Shown here: positions 37,118-48,577 of the stretch, one piece after another | Numbering within the stretch: position 1 is the stretch's first letter | Layout of the letters: each line of letters starts with the position of its first letter | NCBI GenBank assembly: GCA_963966185.1 | Contig: CAWZYM010000028.1 | Span: 186,001-250,000, forward strand | Length of the DNA: 64,000 bases | Origin: Rhabditoides inermis | Lineage: Eukaryota > Nematoda > Chromadorea > Rhabditida > Rhabditidae | Direction: 5' to 3' | Made by a program: the position numbers and the translations under genes | Notes under the pieces: model-generated | Told to the model about the DNA's origin: nothing | Databases searched by the model: none | What the model saw: only the letters and a program-made list of their open reading frames with translations

Positions 37118-38042
37118 GTGAGAGAGAGAGAGAAAGAGGGAGGGAGGGAGGGAGAGATGGTCCGTTCCAGTCCCCGAAGACGCCCCTGCAGCGCAGTATG
37201 GACCAGTTGGGCAAGCAGTTGTCCATCTACTCGTTTGCTGTCATTGCAGTCATCTTTGTCATCGGTTTGTCTTTGTTGTTGTTGTCATTGTCATTTTGTG
37301 TTGTAATAAGGTATAAGGATTTATATGGATGGATAACACGTGAAAAGGAAAAAAAGATAAGATACAACAAAACGAACTGGAATGGGGGAGTGATGGTGGT
37401 GTGTTGCAGGGTTGGTGCAGGGTCGGAATGTGATGGACATGTTCAACATCGGAGTGAGTCTGGCAGTCGCTGCCATCCCAGAGGGTCTCCCGATCGTCGT
37501 CGCGGTCACACTGGCCATCGGAGTGATGCGCATGGCTGCCAGACGGGCAGTCGTCAAGAAAATGCCTGCGGTGAGTGAACGACGCCAGTCTCAACACCTG
37601 TTCTATGCGATGTGTTCAGGTGGAGACACTCGGTTGCGTGACTGTCATCTGTTCGGACAAGACCGGAACGCTCACCAAGAACGAGATGACTGCCGTGTGC
37701 GTCGTCACTCCAGAGGGAAGGCGCGCCGAGGTGAGTGGGCGGAGCGAGAGGGGCGGGGCTTGAGTGGTGCGATGCAGGTGTCTGGCCTGGGCTACACTGT
37801 GGACGGTGGAGTGTGCAGCTACCAGGGACAGGCGGTGCAGGGATACAGTCATCCAGAGTTCTCCAGGATCATAGAGGTGGATGCATCGCTTGATGTGTCG
37901 TCTTATTGGTTGGATTTTGAGGCGGGAGTGCTGTGCAACAATGCGAATGTGATTGGAGATGCGGTGATCGGCCAGCCGACCGAAGGAGCGCTCGTCGTGC
38001 TCGCGCAGAAAGTGCGGACGTCACTCTTTCTTGGATTCTCTT

Positions 38043-38106
<64 letters not shown>

Positions 38107-39789
38107 CTCTCTCTCTTTCATCTTCCTTTTTTAGGCGGGTCTGGACTCTGTCCGCCACCAGTGGTCTCGCATCCGCGAGCAGCCCTTCACATCCGATACC
38201 AAGTGGATGTCAGTACAGTGTAACGGACCGCAGGTGAGTGGGCGGGGCGAGAAGGGCGTGGTCTTCACTGTGCGTGTTTGCAGAATGAGACGGCGATGTT
38301 CGTGAAGGGCGCGACGGACAGGGTGCTGGATCTGTGCGACTCGTATCTGTCTGCAGGTGAGTGTAGTGTGCGCTGTGGAGTGTATGAGGTGTGTGTTTGT
38401 GAGATGGGAGTCGTCGCGCGTTGGACGGGGCGATCCGGCAGCGTATCCTGGAGGGCGCGCGGGGCATCGCATCGGGCGGCCTGCGAGTGCTGGGGCTCGC
38501 GAGGGGCGACTCGATGCAGTCGCTGTGTCTGCTCGGCATGGTCGGCATGTGCGATCCGCCGCGACCCGGGGCTGACCAGGTAGGCAGAGGGAGGGAGGGA
38601 GTGAGGGTACATGTGTGTCTGTCAGGCGATCGCGGCTGTCAAGTCGTCCGGAGTGGATGTGAAGATCATCACGGGAGACTCGCTGGAGACGGCGCAGGCG
38701 ATCGGAGAGCGACTGGGGGTCGTCGTCCACGCTGCCTCCGACTCGTTCCTGTCCGGGTCGCAGCTCGATTCCATGGGCGAGGAAGAACTGCAGCTCGTCA
38801 TTCGACACGTCGTCATATTCTACAGGGCCAGTCCCCGACACAAGCTCAAGATTGTCAAGGTATGGCGGGATGAGTCTAGAATGGAATGGAATGTGTGTGT
38901 TGCAGGCGCTGCAGTCTCTGGGTGAGGTGGTGGCTATGACAGGAGACGGGGTGAACGACGCGGTTGCCCTCAAGAAGGCCGACATCGGAGTCGCCATGGG
39001 AAAGAGCGGGACAGATGTGTGCAAGGGTGAGTCGGCGGCGGCGGCGTCGTTGTTGTTATTGTTTGTTGTTGTATTTCTGTTGGTGTTTCCAGAGGCGGCT
39101 GACATGATTCTGTGCGACGACGACTTTGGTACGCTGGAGGCTGCTATCGAGGAGGGCAAGGGCATCTACCACAACATCACCAACTTTGTCCGCTTCCAGT
39201 TGTCCACGTGGGTGGTCTCTTCTCTCTCCTCTCTTTCTTTCTCTCTCTCTCTCTCTCCTCTCCACATGTCTTTTTCAGGAGTGTGGCGGCACTGTCTCTG
39301 ATCGCTGCTTCGACCATGTTCCACTTCGAGAATCCACTGAATGCGATGCAGATTCTGTGGATCAACATCATCATGGACGGTCCTCCCGCACAGTCGCTCG
39401 GAGTCGAGCCAGTCGACGCGGACATTGTGCGACAGAAGCCCAGGGACACGAAGAAGCCCATGCTGGACAGGTGAGTGGAGGGGGAGAGGGGGGGAGGAGA
39501 GATGCCTCTTCCAGGAAGCTGCTGTTCGACATAGTGAGCAGCGCGGCGATCATCGTGCTGGGCACTCTGTGGGTGTTCTACAAGGAGATGTCCGCCGACA
39601 ACAAGATCACCCCGAGGGACACTACCATGACATTCACCTGCTTCGTCCTCTTCGACATGTGGAATGCACTCAGCTGTCGCAGCAGCAGGAAGATGACATG
39701 GCAGATTGGACTGTTCAGGTAGGGGGATGAGAGAGAGGGGAGGGAGGAGGGAGGGAGGGAGGGAAGGAGGGAGGGAGGGAGGGGGGAGG

Positions 39790-39821
<32 letters not shown>

Positions 39822-40166
39822 AGAAAGATTGGTTGCTGCAGGAACAAGATGTTCTGCTTGGCGGTGGCTGGCTCTCTACTCTGCCAGCTGGCTGTCATCT
39901 ACTGGTCTCCTCTCCAACACGTCTTCCAGACAGAGGCACTCAGTCTCTACGGTCAGTCGCCCCCTCTCTCTCTCTCTCTCTCGCTCTCTCTCTCTCAATG
40001 AGCTCTCTCTCTCTTTCTCTCTCTCTCTCTTTCAATGAGCTCTCTTTTAGACCTGGCGTTCCTCACTCTTCTCTCGTCGTCAGTGTTCATCTTCAACGAG
40101 ACTCGCAAGTACCTTGCGATTCGCTCGAGTGAGGGCAGCTACGGGGCGAATGTGAACAGCCTGTGA
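34982..40166 (+). CDS. pmr-1: Secretory-pathway Ca2+/Mn2+ P-type ATPase (SPCA/PMR1)
   Basis: This pump moves Ca2+ and Mn2+ into the Golgi lumen. I trace 23 exons, from [12 protein letters not shown] at 34982 to TGA at 40164. Features in order: a Gly-rich N-terminal segment (35280-35370), the cation ATPase N-domain, M2 region ([16 protein letters not shown]), actuator motif SSLTGETEP and M4 [20 protein letters not shown]. Then come the phosphorylation loop [13 protein letters not shown], nucleotide-domain [14 protein letters not shown] and [35 protein letters not shown] and M6 [20 protein letters not shown]. The M6 signature marks SPCA rather than SERCA or PMCA. The end is short ([13 protein letters not shown]), without the calmodulin-binding tail of PMCAs. 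A MITE-like element lies in the intron at 35927-36638. The intron at 37877-37921 is 45 nt with no stop, so retention would keep the frame. The acceptor before 38404 (TGTGAG) is atypical. Confidence 0.95.
35959..36544. mobile_element. MITE-like element with TATAGGGTATCCCCC terminal repeats
   Basis: The left end TATAGGGTATCCCCC and, after about five variable bases, CACGGTACGGCA are repeated inverted at the right end (36512-36544). The ends read TA-TAGGG and CCCTA-TA, consistent with a TA target duplication. A second, internal inverted pair (AATAACTCCGTTCAAA at 36069-36084; TTTGAACGGAGTTATT at 36329-36344) gives nested symmetry. It has no coding capacity, so it would be a non-autonomous DNA element within the SPCA intron. 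Confidence 0.8.
38046..38117 (+). repeat. (CT)n intronic microsatellite in SPCA
   Basis: About 70 bp of CT fill the intron between 38012 and 38134 and form its polypyrimidine tract before TTTTTTAG. Confidence 0.9.
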
Positions 40167-40702
40167 GGCGTCCCTTTCCCCTTCCTTCTCCCTTCCATCT
40201 CCCTTTCCCTCTCCCTTCCCTCCCTTCTTTCTCTCCACTCTGTGATGTACTTTTGTACACAGCTGCGATGGGCGAGTGCTCTCATGCATTTGTCGCATCG
40301 CATTCCCTTCTACGCACTTACTCCCCCTCCCTCTTGTTTCCATATCATCATGTGTGCATATCCCGAGTGCGTAGAATGGTGTGATAGGGCTGAGCTGTGT
40401 TTATATCGATTGATATTGATTGATTGTGCTCGCTGGCCGTTTTATCTGTAGAGATAGGGTGTTCGATTCAGTCTAGATCCCGCATATTGCAGTACTTATT
40501 CGGAGTTCTATGCGTTATTTATGTAATAATTTATTTGTTTGTGTTTTGCTCGCGTGCCAACACGATGGAAGAATGAAGATATTTATTTATATATTTTTTG
40601 GATTTCGATTATAGTTTCAGCTGTGTTCCGTAGTGCGCAGTGATATGCGTCAGTTTTGGGTGTGTTGTTCTGACCGATAATTTTACCGCCAAAATATTAT
40701 AG
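40167..40702 (+). other. SPCA 3' region
   Basis: C/T-rich sequence after the stop is followed by AT-rich DNA around 40500-40600 (repeated TTTATTTA words). No perfect AATAAA is seen. No gene is supportable here. Confidence 0.45.
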
Positions 40703-40989
40703 TGAAGGGCGATGAGTACATGGAACGATGGCTGGATGTGAGCCTGGCATTCGGGGGAGAGAGGCACACGACGCGCGCCCGCGAGTTCGACTGGCACAAG
40801 CACGGATACTTCACCAATCACTTTGGTGAGTGTTTGTGTAGCACAGCATCGGACGATGTCAGATGAGGCGTTCGACCGGCTGCTGGCGATCCACGCGGTT
40901 CGCATCACAAGCGTCGAGCATCGTGCACGTCACAACATCTTCCACGATCCTCGAGATGAACCTCTCCATACAGTCATTGGAAAATCGCC
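40703..40989 (+). CDS. Orphan coding-like exon(s), unknown
   Basis: After an acceptor-like TATTATAG, the frame encodes GDEYMERWLDVSLAFGG, ERHTTRAREFDWHKHGYFTN and HF to a GTGAGT at 40825. From about 40842 a second open stretch encodes MSDEAFDRLLAIHAVRI, SVEHRARHNIFHDPRDEPLH and TVIGKSP, ending at GTATAT. Codon choice and composition resemble real exons and differ from the AT-rich surroundings. Joining them needs an implausible 16-nt intron (GTGAGTGTTTGTGTAG), so one or both may belong to a decaying gene. I do not recognise the protein. Confidence 0.35.
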
Positions 40990-42671
40990 GGTATATATAC
41001 ACACCTGTTTATCTTTTACCTTTTATTTCATGTGGAGCACGCTCAGTCTAACCCAACGGCGCGGGCGGTGAGCGCCTGCGCCGCCAACCCTGCAGGCGCA
41101 GGATTGCGGTGCACCCAAAACATGTTGCAAGCAACCTCATCACGCGCGCGAGGGCAATGATGAGGCACAACTTGCCAACACGAATGTGCGAGCGGCGCAC
41201 TAGTGGACAACCACTGATGTCGCGCCATCAGTCAGCGTATCTAGAAGCTGGCCGCGGCAAATTCGCGCCGGGTTTACGTCGCGCACATAGAGAACGGTTT
41301 TACAGAAGAGAACGGTAGAGAAGCGCGCGCGAATGTTGAGCTGAGGTGCATCACTCTTGTTGTCTGCGCGCGCTCTCTCGTCTTCCCCTCGTCGTCTGCG
41401 CGCTCTCACTCTCTCGCCCGCTTGGCCCCGCCCACCGCCTGCGCCGCTTCATTGCACTGTGCACCAGTTTTTTTTTTAATTTTATTTTTCAGGCATAATT
41501 ATTTGTTCATATTTTTTAAATGATTCGTTTATCACTCACTCCTCGGCCTATTCTCCGTAGATCATCTGGAGCATTGTCGCTCCTTAGCCGGCGAGCATCG
41601 TGTGAACCAGTTCTGACCACTTGACGCGGTCTTGCAGACGGATGCCGCAGGAGCACGGCGAGTCGACTGTGTTGAAAATGTGAAATAGAAAAGTGTCTTG
41701 ACTAACGGGAATTCGACGGCGGCAAACTTGAAAATTTGAATTTTTCCACTAAATTTGATTCATTTCGGTTGTAAGTTAAAATTTTGTTTTGAAACTTCAT
41801 AATATGAAACAAAACACTGTTCTCGAGGCATTAACGGAGCGTTTTTGTACAAAATTTGTCTCAATAGCTAGTTCCTTATTGAGCAACATTTTTTGAAATG
41901 TTTCTCCGTTAACGTCTCAAGCAGTCTATTATGAAAGTAGAAATACAACAAAAGTCAAGAAAAAGATAATATTGGGTGAGATGAATCAAAAAAACACTTT
42001 TCACTACTCGAATTATCAACATTTGGAAAACCAATTTGCATTATTGTTTTTCTTCAGTAGTTCATGTATCGTATTAACACAAGAAATGTATCAAAAAATC
42101 AAAATGAGTATCATATTGAGCCGATGAGACATATTTCCGTCACTCTGATCATTTGACCAGCCCTATTTCAACTGTCGACTTGCCGTGGGAGGGTTTCACA
42201 GCCAAGGAAGCGACGCGTGAATCGAACGGCATCTCTCCCTCACATCCCTCCTTCACTTGAGTAAATAGCTAGTCGTTCAGTTCTTTCTGTACTTGTGTTG
42301 TCTTTCTGTGATCATTGTCAATACATTTCTCTAATAGCTTTATATATATGTGCAATACTGTGATTATATTAGCTGTGTTACTGAGCCACTTGTTCCAATC
42401 TCTCACAACAATGTTATTACATGTCAAACAGATAAACGTTTTGTTATGATGTTCGCTATATGCTACAAATAAGCACAAGGGGAATCTAGTGTGTTCTTTT
42501 TTTTATTTAACAAGCTTCATCGAGTACTCTCCAGCAATTGCGCCTCTCGCGCGCCTTATGGGCACTCACTGCGCCGCTCTCGCGCGTCTCTCACACGGGG
42601 CGGCTGAGAGGCGCGCCAGAGCCGCACAAAAGCGGCGTGTAAGGCGCGCGGGCGCGGCAACGCCGTGTCAC

Positions 42672-42889
42672 TGTTCAGTCTGTTCGAGGGGGACGAAGTG
42701 GCAGACGAGTGGATTGTGGAGCAGCGCGTCGACGTCGACGTGGCCTCTCATCAGCACATGCACCGCAACCGAGACATGTTCCCAGACGACTACAGAGCAA
42801 TGGAGCTTCTCGGAGCCAGTGGCAGGCTCTCGAAATGGGAAATTGCGATGAACGAGCGCCAATGGGCCACGGTGATCGGCCACCGTTAA
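42672..42889 (+). CDS. Orphan coding-like exon ending in a stop
   Basis: After CACTGTTCAG the frame reads LFEGDEVADEWIVEQRVDVD, VASHQHMHRNRDMFPDDYRA and MELLGASGRLSKWEIAMNER, then QWATVIGHR and TAA. It stands in a GC-rich island (42530-42890) surrounded by AT-rich DNA. The segment VDVDVASHQHMHRNRDM faintly recalls vigilin-type KH repeats, which is not enough for a call. It could be the last exon of the gene begun at 40703, or an unrelated pseudogene. Confidence 0.35.
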
Positions 42890-43473
42890 GGCTCGCGCAC
42901 TGCGTTGGCATTTGTATAGTGTAGTGATTTAATACTAATGTACCAGATAACTAAGTAACGAATTTATATTTTTGAGATGTAAAAGAACGAAAACGTAGGT
43001 AAAAATATTTCGAACAGATTGTGCGCGATACATTTTTGAAAACGTTTTCTATGATTGATATATATCAAATCACAGTACTTCTTCATGAGTAGAATCCCTG
43101 CTGAGCAAGTTATTCGAAATTTCATCTCGCACAATCTTTCTGTAATATTTTTCTGCTAATTATCAGCTAAATAACACAATATAAAAGCCATACAATACTG
43201 ACTTATAAGGTACAAAAGTTTGCGCGTCGCGGCTGCGTCGCGGTTTTTTGGGTGGTTACAAAGAATGTACTTCATAACTAGCGAAGTGGTATTCCAGATA
43301 TATTGTAACTATATCAATAAATAACACAAAAATACTTACAAAAGATTGTGCGTGTTCGATTTTGAAATAATATCATAGTTGTGATTTTCACTATCGACCG
43401 ATTTGATGGAACGTCATCCACTGATAGCGATTTACCCTGCCATAGAGTAGCGGTTTAGCTCTCGCTCTCGCAT

Positions 43474-43541
43474 GGCAACTTAGTATAATGGATAGCGTGC
43501 GAGCACTCTGTTCTGAAGGTCGATGGTTCGATCCCTGCCCC
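43474..43541 (+). repeat. tRNA-Arg(UCU)-like sequence, degenerate
   Basis: An A-box (TAGTATAATGG, 43481-43491) and a B-box (GGTTCGATCCC, 43525-43535) sit 44 bp apart, as in a tRNA. The stretch ATGGATAGCG, a TCT at the anticodon position and an AGGTC variable loop resemble tRNA-Arg. The acceptor, anticodon and T stems do not pair properly, so it is more likely a tRNA pseudogene or the head of a SINE than a working tRNA. Confidence 0.5.
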
Positions 43542-44270
43542 GTCGCATTTCGTTTTGCAAAATTTATATATATTTAAGATTGTTATCAATCACGTAAAAA
43601 GTGGAAATATGTGCTAAATTCACAGTTGTGATAATTTGAAACACTTTTTATCTTATCAATCTTCTCTAGGGTCTAATGGAATATCATCTCCAAATTCATT
43701 ATAATACATTCATCATGACGTTTGGCGTAACTGTTATCACAAAATCTGATATGTTATCATTGTTTTCATCCAAACTTGCAACCAAACTTATTTAGTTATG
43801 TAAATTTCGAGAGAAATCACAATTGCGTTTAAGTGTGCACTCTTTGCCATTTAAAGCCACGCCCCCAGGCTAAACCACGCCCCCGCTCTCCAGTGCGCGA
43901 GCACGATCACCGTGGGGCGGAGGCTATGCGGGAGGAAGAAGATCCTTCCTTTGCAGTGGTCAGTCATCATATCCTATATAGTATGGAATATCAGGTTCTC
44001 TTCTCGACTACGATAACTTCTCAGCCACATCGCTCCCATCCGCAATGTACGTATTTTATTTTTCACTCACATTGGCTATAGGTTATAGCGGTTGCAAACA
44101 TTCTTTGTAGAAATAAAAAAAGTTATGATATCACAACACGATTTTGTTGTAAACTTCGAAAATGCTCTACATCTACAACTCGAAAAAGAAGAAAATATCG
44201 AAATGAGATCACTGACGAATAGGGAAAGAGAGAGATGAGTTGAACTATCAATGGTTCATTTCTATCCAGC

Positions 44271-44445
44271 TGGGTGTTGTGCGTTTGACGGACATTACGG
44301 TGCGGTGCGAGGCCGACGCTGCCTTCTGGCATTCTGTCATCAACGGTACGGCAATCTATCGATAACACAAATACAATAGCATTGATTACAGATCTTGTGT
44401 CTGGTCGGTGGCTGCAGTGCGATGACGTGAGTGTGGAGTAGGAGA
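44271..44445 (+). CDS. Orphan coding-like exon pair with stop
   Basis: After TTCTATCCAG, the frame LGVVRLTDITVRCEADAAFW, HSVIN reaches a donor near 44344. A join to an exon after ATTACAG (near 44391) continues DLVSGRWLQCDDVSVE and TAG. The splice phase is consistent. No family is recognised. Its relation to the exons at 40703 and 42672 is unclear. Confidence 0.3.
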
Positions 44446-44729
44446 GGGAGGATGAGTGGACGGAGAGACTCAAGCAGAGCGTGCTCGGAGGTGGCCCTAC
44501 TCAGTGAGAAGCACCATATTATGAGTATTTGTTATCGCTTTTTTTGTTGATATTTCTGAACATTTATGTTACAGAATTTATCCATTCAATATGTCAATAC
44601 ACACAATTTCTGTACACATTCGTATTCGCCTAATCGGTTCTATGTACAACAATATGTATCACGCAAAACACGAGGTTGAGGAGGCAAAGAAACACAGATC
44701 TCAATGTGAGTGGTACGTGGGGTAAATAC

Positions 44730-46412
44730 TCAGCCGAGAAGGTTTGTGACCTCTGTGAGCTGGAAAGAGCTCGAACCGGTGTGCGCAATCACTGACGGGT
44801 AATCGCTCTGAACGAGAGAAGAGTTACAGCGAGAAAGGGAGGAAGGGCGATTCACGTACCTGTATGTCTCCGAATGGGAAGTCGTGTGGTTTGAGTGGAG
44901 GGAGGGGTTCCATCGGCGGCAGCTCGGGCACCAGCACCCCATTCTGCCACTGCGCGTACTCGGGCAGAGAGAGGGGCATGTGCGGGTCCAAGGGATGGAA
45001 CGGAACTCCCGGCGGGTACGGAAGGTGCATCGGAGGGTAGCCGTACACCTACAACCATGTTGTGGGGGCGTCACGAAGTCGAGATGACTCACCTCTCCGT
45101 GCCACTCGGGCGGGAGCCATCCAGGTGGGAGAGAGGGCGGGAGTTCAGGGTGTGCGAGTGGAGGTGCCATGGGGGGAAGCGAGACGGGCAGCTCTTGCGG
45201 CCAGAACTCGAGCTTTCCGTGTGCGAGTGGATGGTTGAGGAGTGGCTGCTCATCCTGCCGCGGACTGCTCCTCTTCCGGAGGCGGGCAGACGGCAGGGCT
45301 AGGGGCACGGACGGAGGGGGGAGGGAGGAAGAGGGGCTGTCTCCCTCCTCGTCTTCCTCCTTCTGCAGGGGAAGGGGCAGGGCCGCCGTCGACTGCAGAG
45401 TCCGCGGCGACTGCAGCAGAGAGTCGTCGAACGAGAGGAGCTTGGCCTTGAGAGAAGACCGCTTCTCCAGCAGCATCTCTCCCTCCACCTCACTGCAAAC
45501 AAAGAACACATTACGTACGTGCAACCTGTAACGGTAGTATGATACTAACTTGAGCAATCTATGAGTGAGTCCGATTGACTCTGGCTTGGTGTTCTTGTAA
45601 AAGACGCGACAACTGCTCTGTACGTAGTACACTCGGTGGGTTTTATGCGATACGAGTCGGTAGATGAGCAGACCGGACGAGCCGTTCTTAATGACTGAAA
45701 TGTGGGGTTGGAGAGAAGAGGAAGGGGAGGAGGGGAAGGGAGGCAGACTCGCCTTCCTTATGCGCCTCCGTCATACACAACGCATCCTCCGCGTGTATCA
45801 GAGAGTAGAACGAGATTGGGAGATCGGTCGGCGAGAGTTCCAGAATTGAGTGCATCCTGAAATTTAGAATTACAAACTGCGTTGCAAACTGGTTCCAAGG
45901 CCCGTCCATTTAGCCGCCACTCACTTGTCATCCATGGAGACAAGTGTGCCATCCAGCTGGTGTTTCGTCTTCAAAATAGCATCCTCCGTCGGTTGATCGG
46001 ACATGTTCGGAGGCACGAACGGCCTGAAACTCTCTTTCCTTTTCTCCATCCTCTCTCGTTGTGGCCTCCTTCCCCCCCCCTCTATCTCTCCCTCTCATCC
46101 CTCTCTCGACTCACGTGCACACTGCGACTCCTTCCCCCCCCCCCTCTATCTCTCCCTCTCATCCCTCTCTCGACTCACGTGCACACTGCGACTAGACCCA
46201 TGGCGGACACTTGCTTTCCAGAGTAGATGCCTGGCAGCCCGTGCAGAGAGAGCAGCTTCCCGCGGATGTCCATTCTCTGTAGTAGGGTGGAGAGAAGTGC
46301 GCGAAGAGGAAACATACCAGAAACCCGCATGTGTTGTCGAGCAGACAGCGGAAACGCGCGTTCACATTCCGCTCCAGACAGTGGAGTTGGTCTGGAATAC
46401 GGGAGGTACGAT

Positions 46413-46457
<45 letters not shown>

Positions 46458-47022
46458 TGCCACCATACGATCATACCGCTTCCAGCCAGGCTCTCGAGTG
46501 TGGGGTATCCTTGTGGGAGGGCGGCCGTGGGGTCGAGTTGCTGTCGGATGTCCGACCGGTCTTCCGAGTGAATTAGATCACACAGCGGTTGGTGCAGTAG
46601 GTCCGACTACAGAGGGGACATTTATCCCTCCCTCTCTTCCTCCCTCCCTCCCTCCCTCCCTCCCTCCCTCCCTCCCTCCCTCCCTCCCTCCCTCCCTCCC
46701 TCCCTCCCTCCCTCCCTCCCTCCCTCCCTCCCTCCCTCCCTCCCTCCCTCCCTCCCTCCCTCCCTCCCTCCCTCCCTCCCTCGATCCCTCTCTTTCTCTT
46801 TCTCTCTCTCTCGTTTTCTCTTTTCTCTCCCTCCTTCCCCCTCTCTTTCTCTCTCTCTTCCGACTCACCTGATGGAATCCCAGGTACTGTTCGACGTTCT
46901 CACTCGCGTAGTACACTTCTCCTTCGTGATTGAGAACCAGCAGAAAGCCACCCAGCGACTTCATACTGATCGTTTCAAAGTCGGGCTCGTGCGGATCGAT
47001 CATTCCCTGAAGAACGAAGTGG

Positions 47023-47072
<50 letters not shown>

Positions 47073-48323
47073 AGGGGGGGGGGAGCAACTCACTTGTCCG
47101 GACCGGGGATCGGCAATCGTGGGTACGCCTGGGTATGCGAGCGGGCGCGGAAGGTAGGCATAGGAGTGAGTGAAGGACAGGAAGTGGGACGAGAATGGAG
47201 GATGGCACAGGGAGGCTGGAATGGCTGTACTTGGTTCCCTCTTCTGCTGCACTCTCATAAACACACACATACACATACACATAGCCCCCTCTTCCCCTCC
47301 TCATTTCAAGCGTCTCGAGGAATAATTCATGTCGCCGCGGGCTGGAATTGAGCAAGACCCACCCCAACGCAACAAATTGCACATCTGCTAATCGACGCCG
47401 CGATTACGGTAGCTGGGATCAGCTGATTCTATCAGCTGATATGCCAGCTGGTTCCCAGCCCATCTCAATATTTGCCCAGGATTGCATGGCGCGCACACAC
47501 CTTGACACCTATAATGACCGTATCCGTGACACACGCGCGAGAGTGAAGGGAGAGAGTGTGGAAGGGGGAGAGAGGCAGAAATGAGACAGTGCGAGACAGT
47601 GTGTAGGGAAAGAGAGCACGAGAGACTGCCTTTGCCGGAGTATCACATGTCACTCTGCCACTCCACAATTAGTGTCATACGAGGATTCTGTACATTCCTT
47701 GACCGAATATGACCCTATTGAAACAACACCAGAAGGCGCGAGATTCGAAGGCGGATCCGGTGACATTCACACTCTTTGTTACGCCACACGCGAGAAACCG
47801 TATCAAAGACTGCTACGGTAGCCCGCAACAAAGAGTCGCGGTGGGATGAGAGCGATTATGTAATTAAGAGCAAACAAACAGAAACAATAGGATAACATAT
47901 ATATGCATAGTAAACAGTACCTTGGAAGTGCGCTTTCGCTTGGAGGTAGCTGACCGCGAGACGAAGAACCGATAGCTTGTCTAGACGACCGATCGTGCCC
48001 TGGTCGTATGGAAGGAGTTGTGCAACCTGAAACACTTCTCCTCCTTCTCCTTCTGCTCCTCCTCCTCCTCCTCCTCCTCACCGTCTCCAGCTCTCCATTC
48101 AGCCGCTCCCTGTGTCTCTTGCTGGGATTGGATGGATTGGCCGCAGCACATGCTTTCGGGGCCTCCCGTACCCTGTAAACACTTCTTCTTTCGATGCAAT
48201 ACCATACACACAAATGCTATTGTCACACCATTCCCCACCCAACAACATAATTGTAAGAAAGGCAATCTCGCGCGCTCGCGCCAGCCGTTTACCTACATTA
48301 TGCACCGGTAATCTGCTAATCAT
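44730..48323 (-). CDS. ahr-1: Aryl hydrocarbon receptor homologue (bHLH-PAS), AHR-1
   Basis: AHR-1 is a transcription factor that pairs with ARNT/AHA-1; in nematodes it acts in neuronal development and is not known to bind dioxin. The bHLH lies in exons 48082-48172 ([16 protein letters not shown]) and 47921-48026 ([20 protein letters not shown]). PAS-A follows ([20 protein letters not shown], exon 46869-47006; then [16 protein letters not shown], exon 46477-46606). PAS-B and linker exons include [66 protein letters not shown] and [19 protein letters not shown]. The tail has [17 protein letters not shown], a Pro-rich region, and ends [11 protein letters not shown] trace 13 firm exons. A phase-compatible first exon MISRLPVHN (48297-48323) is tentative because the usual basic N-terminus is not seen. 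The donor at 45752 is GC. Confidence 0.93.
46074..46194 (-). repeat. Tandem duplication spanning an AHR exon-intron boundary
   Basis: The block CCCTCTATCTCTCCCTCTC...GACTCACGTGCACACTGCGACT occurs twice in a row, about 62 bp apart. It carries the last exon bases and the 5' splice site (CACGTGAGT on the gene strand). The copy nearer the exon body is used in my model; the other is a spare donor in the intron. Confidence 0.8.
46639..46782 (-). repeat. (GGGA)n array on the AHR sense strand
   Basis: About 36 tandem TCCC units on the + strand read as (GGGA)n in the AHR transcript, filling most of the intron 46607-46868. Runs of three G every fourth base could fold into G-quadruplexes. Confidence 0.9.
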
Positions 48324-48529
48324 CTCGGGGCAATCGTAGACGCAATTGCCCTGAGGGGTGAGAATGCCAAGTGAGCACCTGTCGACAGAGGAGAAGACGA
48401 GACGTCATCATTCTCCCATCTTACATCAATAATTCACACTGAGAGAGAGAGAGAGAGAGACGAGCCTCGGCGATTGATTCGAGAACATCTGGGACTGGGT
48501 GGTATATAGTCAGGTGCGGATGACACAAC

Positions 48530-48577
<48 letters not shown>

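Noticed and set aside
38131..39165. 344-codon - strand frame
   Set aside because: It overlaps conserved SPCA exons on the + strand and has no domain of its own.
34982..40166. Call as plasma-membrane (PMCA) or SERCA calcium pump
   Set aside because: The M6 motif [18 protein letters not shown], the short tail and the overall length fit SPCA/PMR1; there is no calmodulin-binding tail.
44730..48323. Call as ARNT/cycle or single-minded
   Set aside because: [14 protein letters not shown] and the [10 protein letters not shown] end are AHR-specific.
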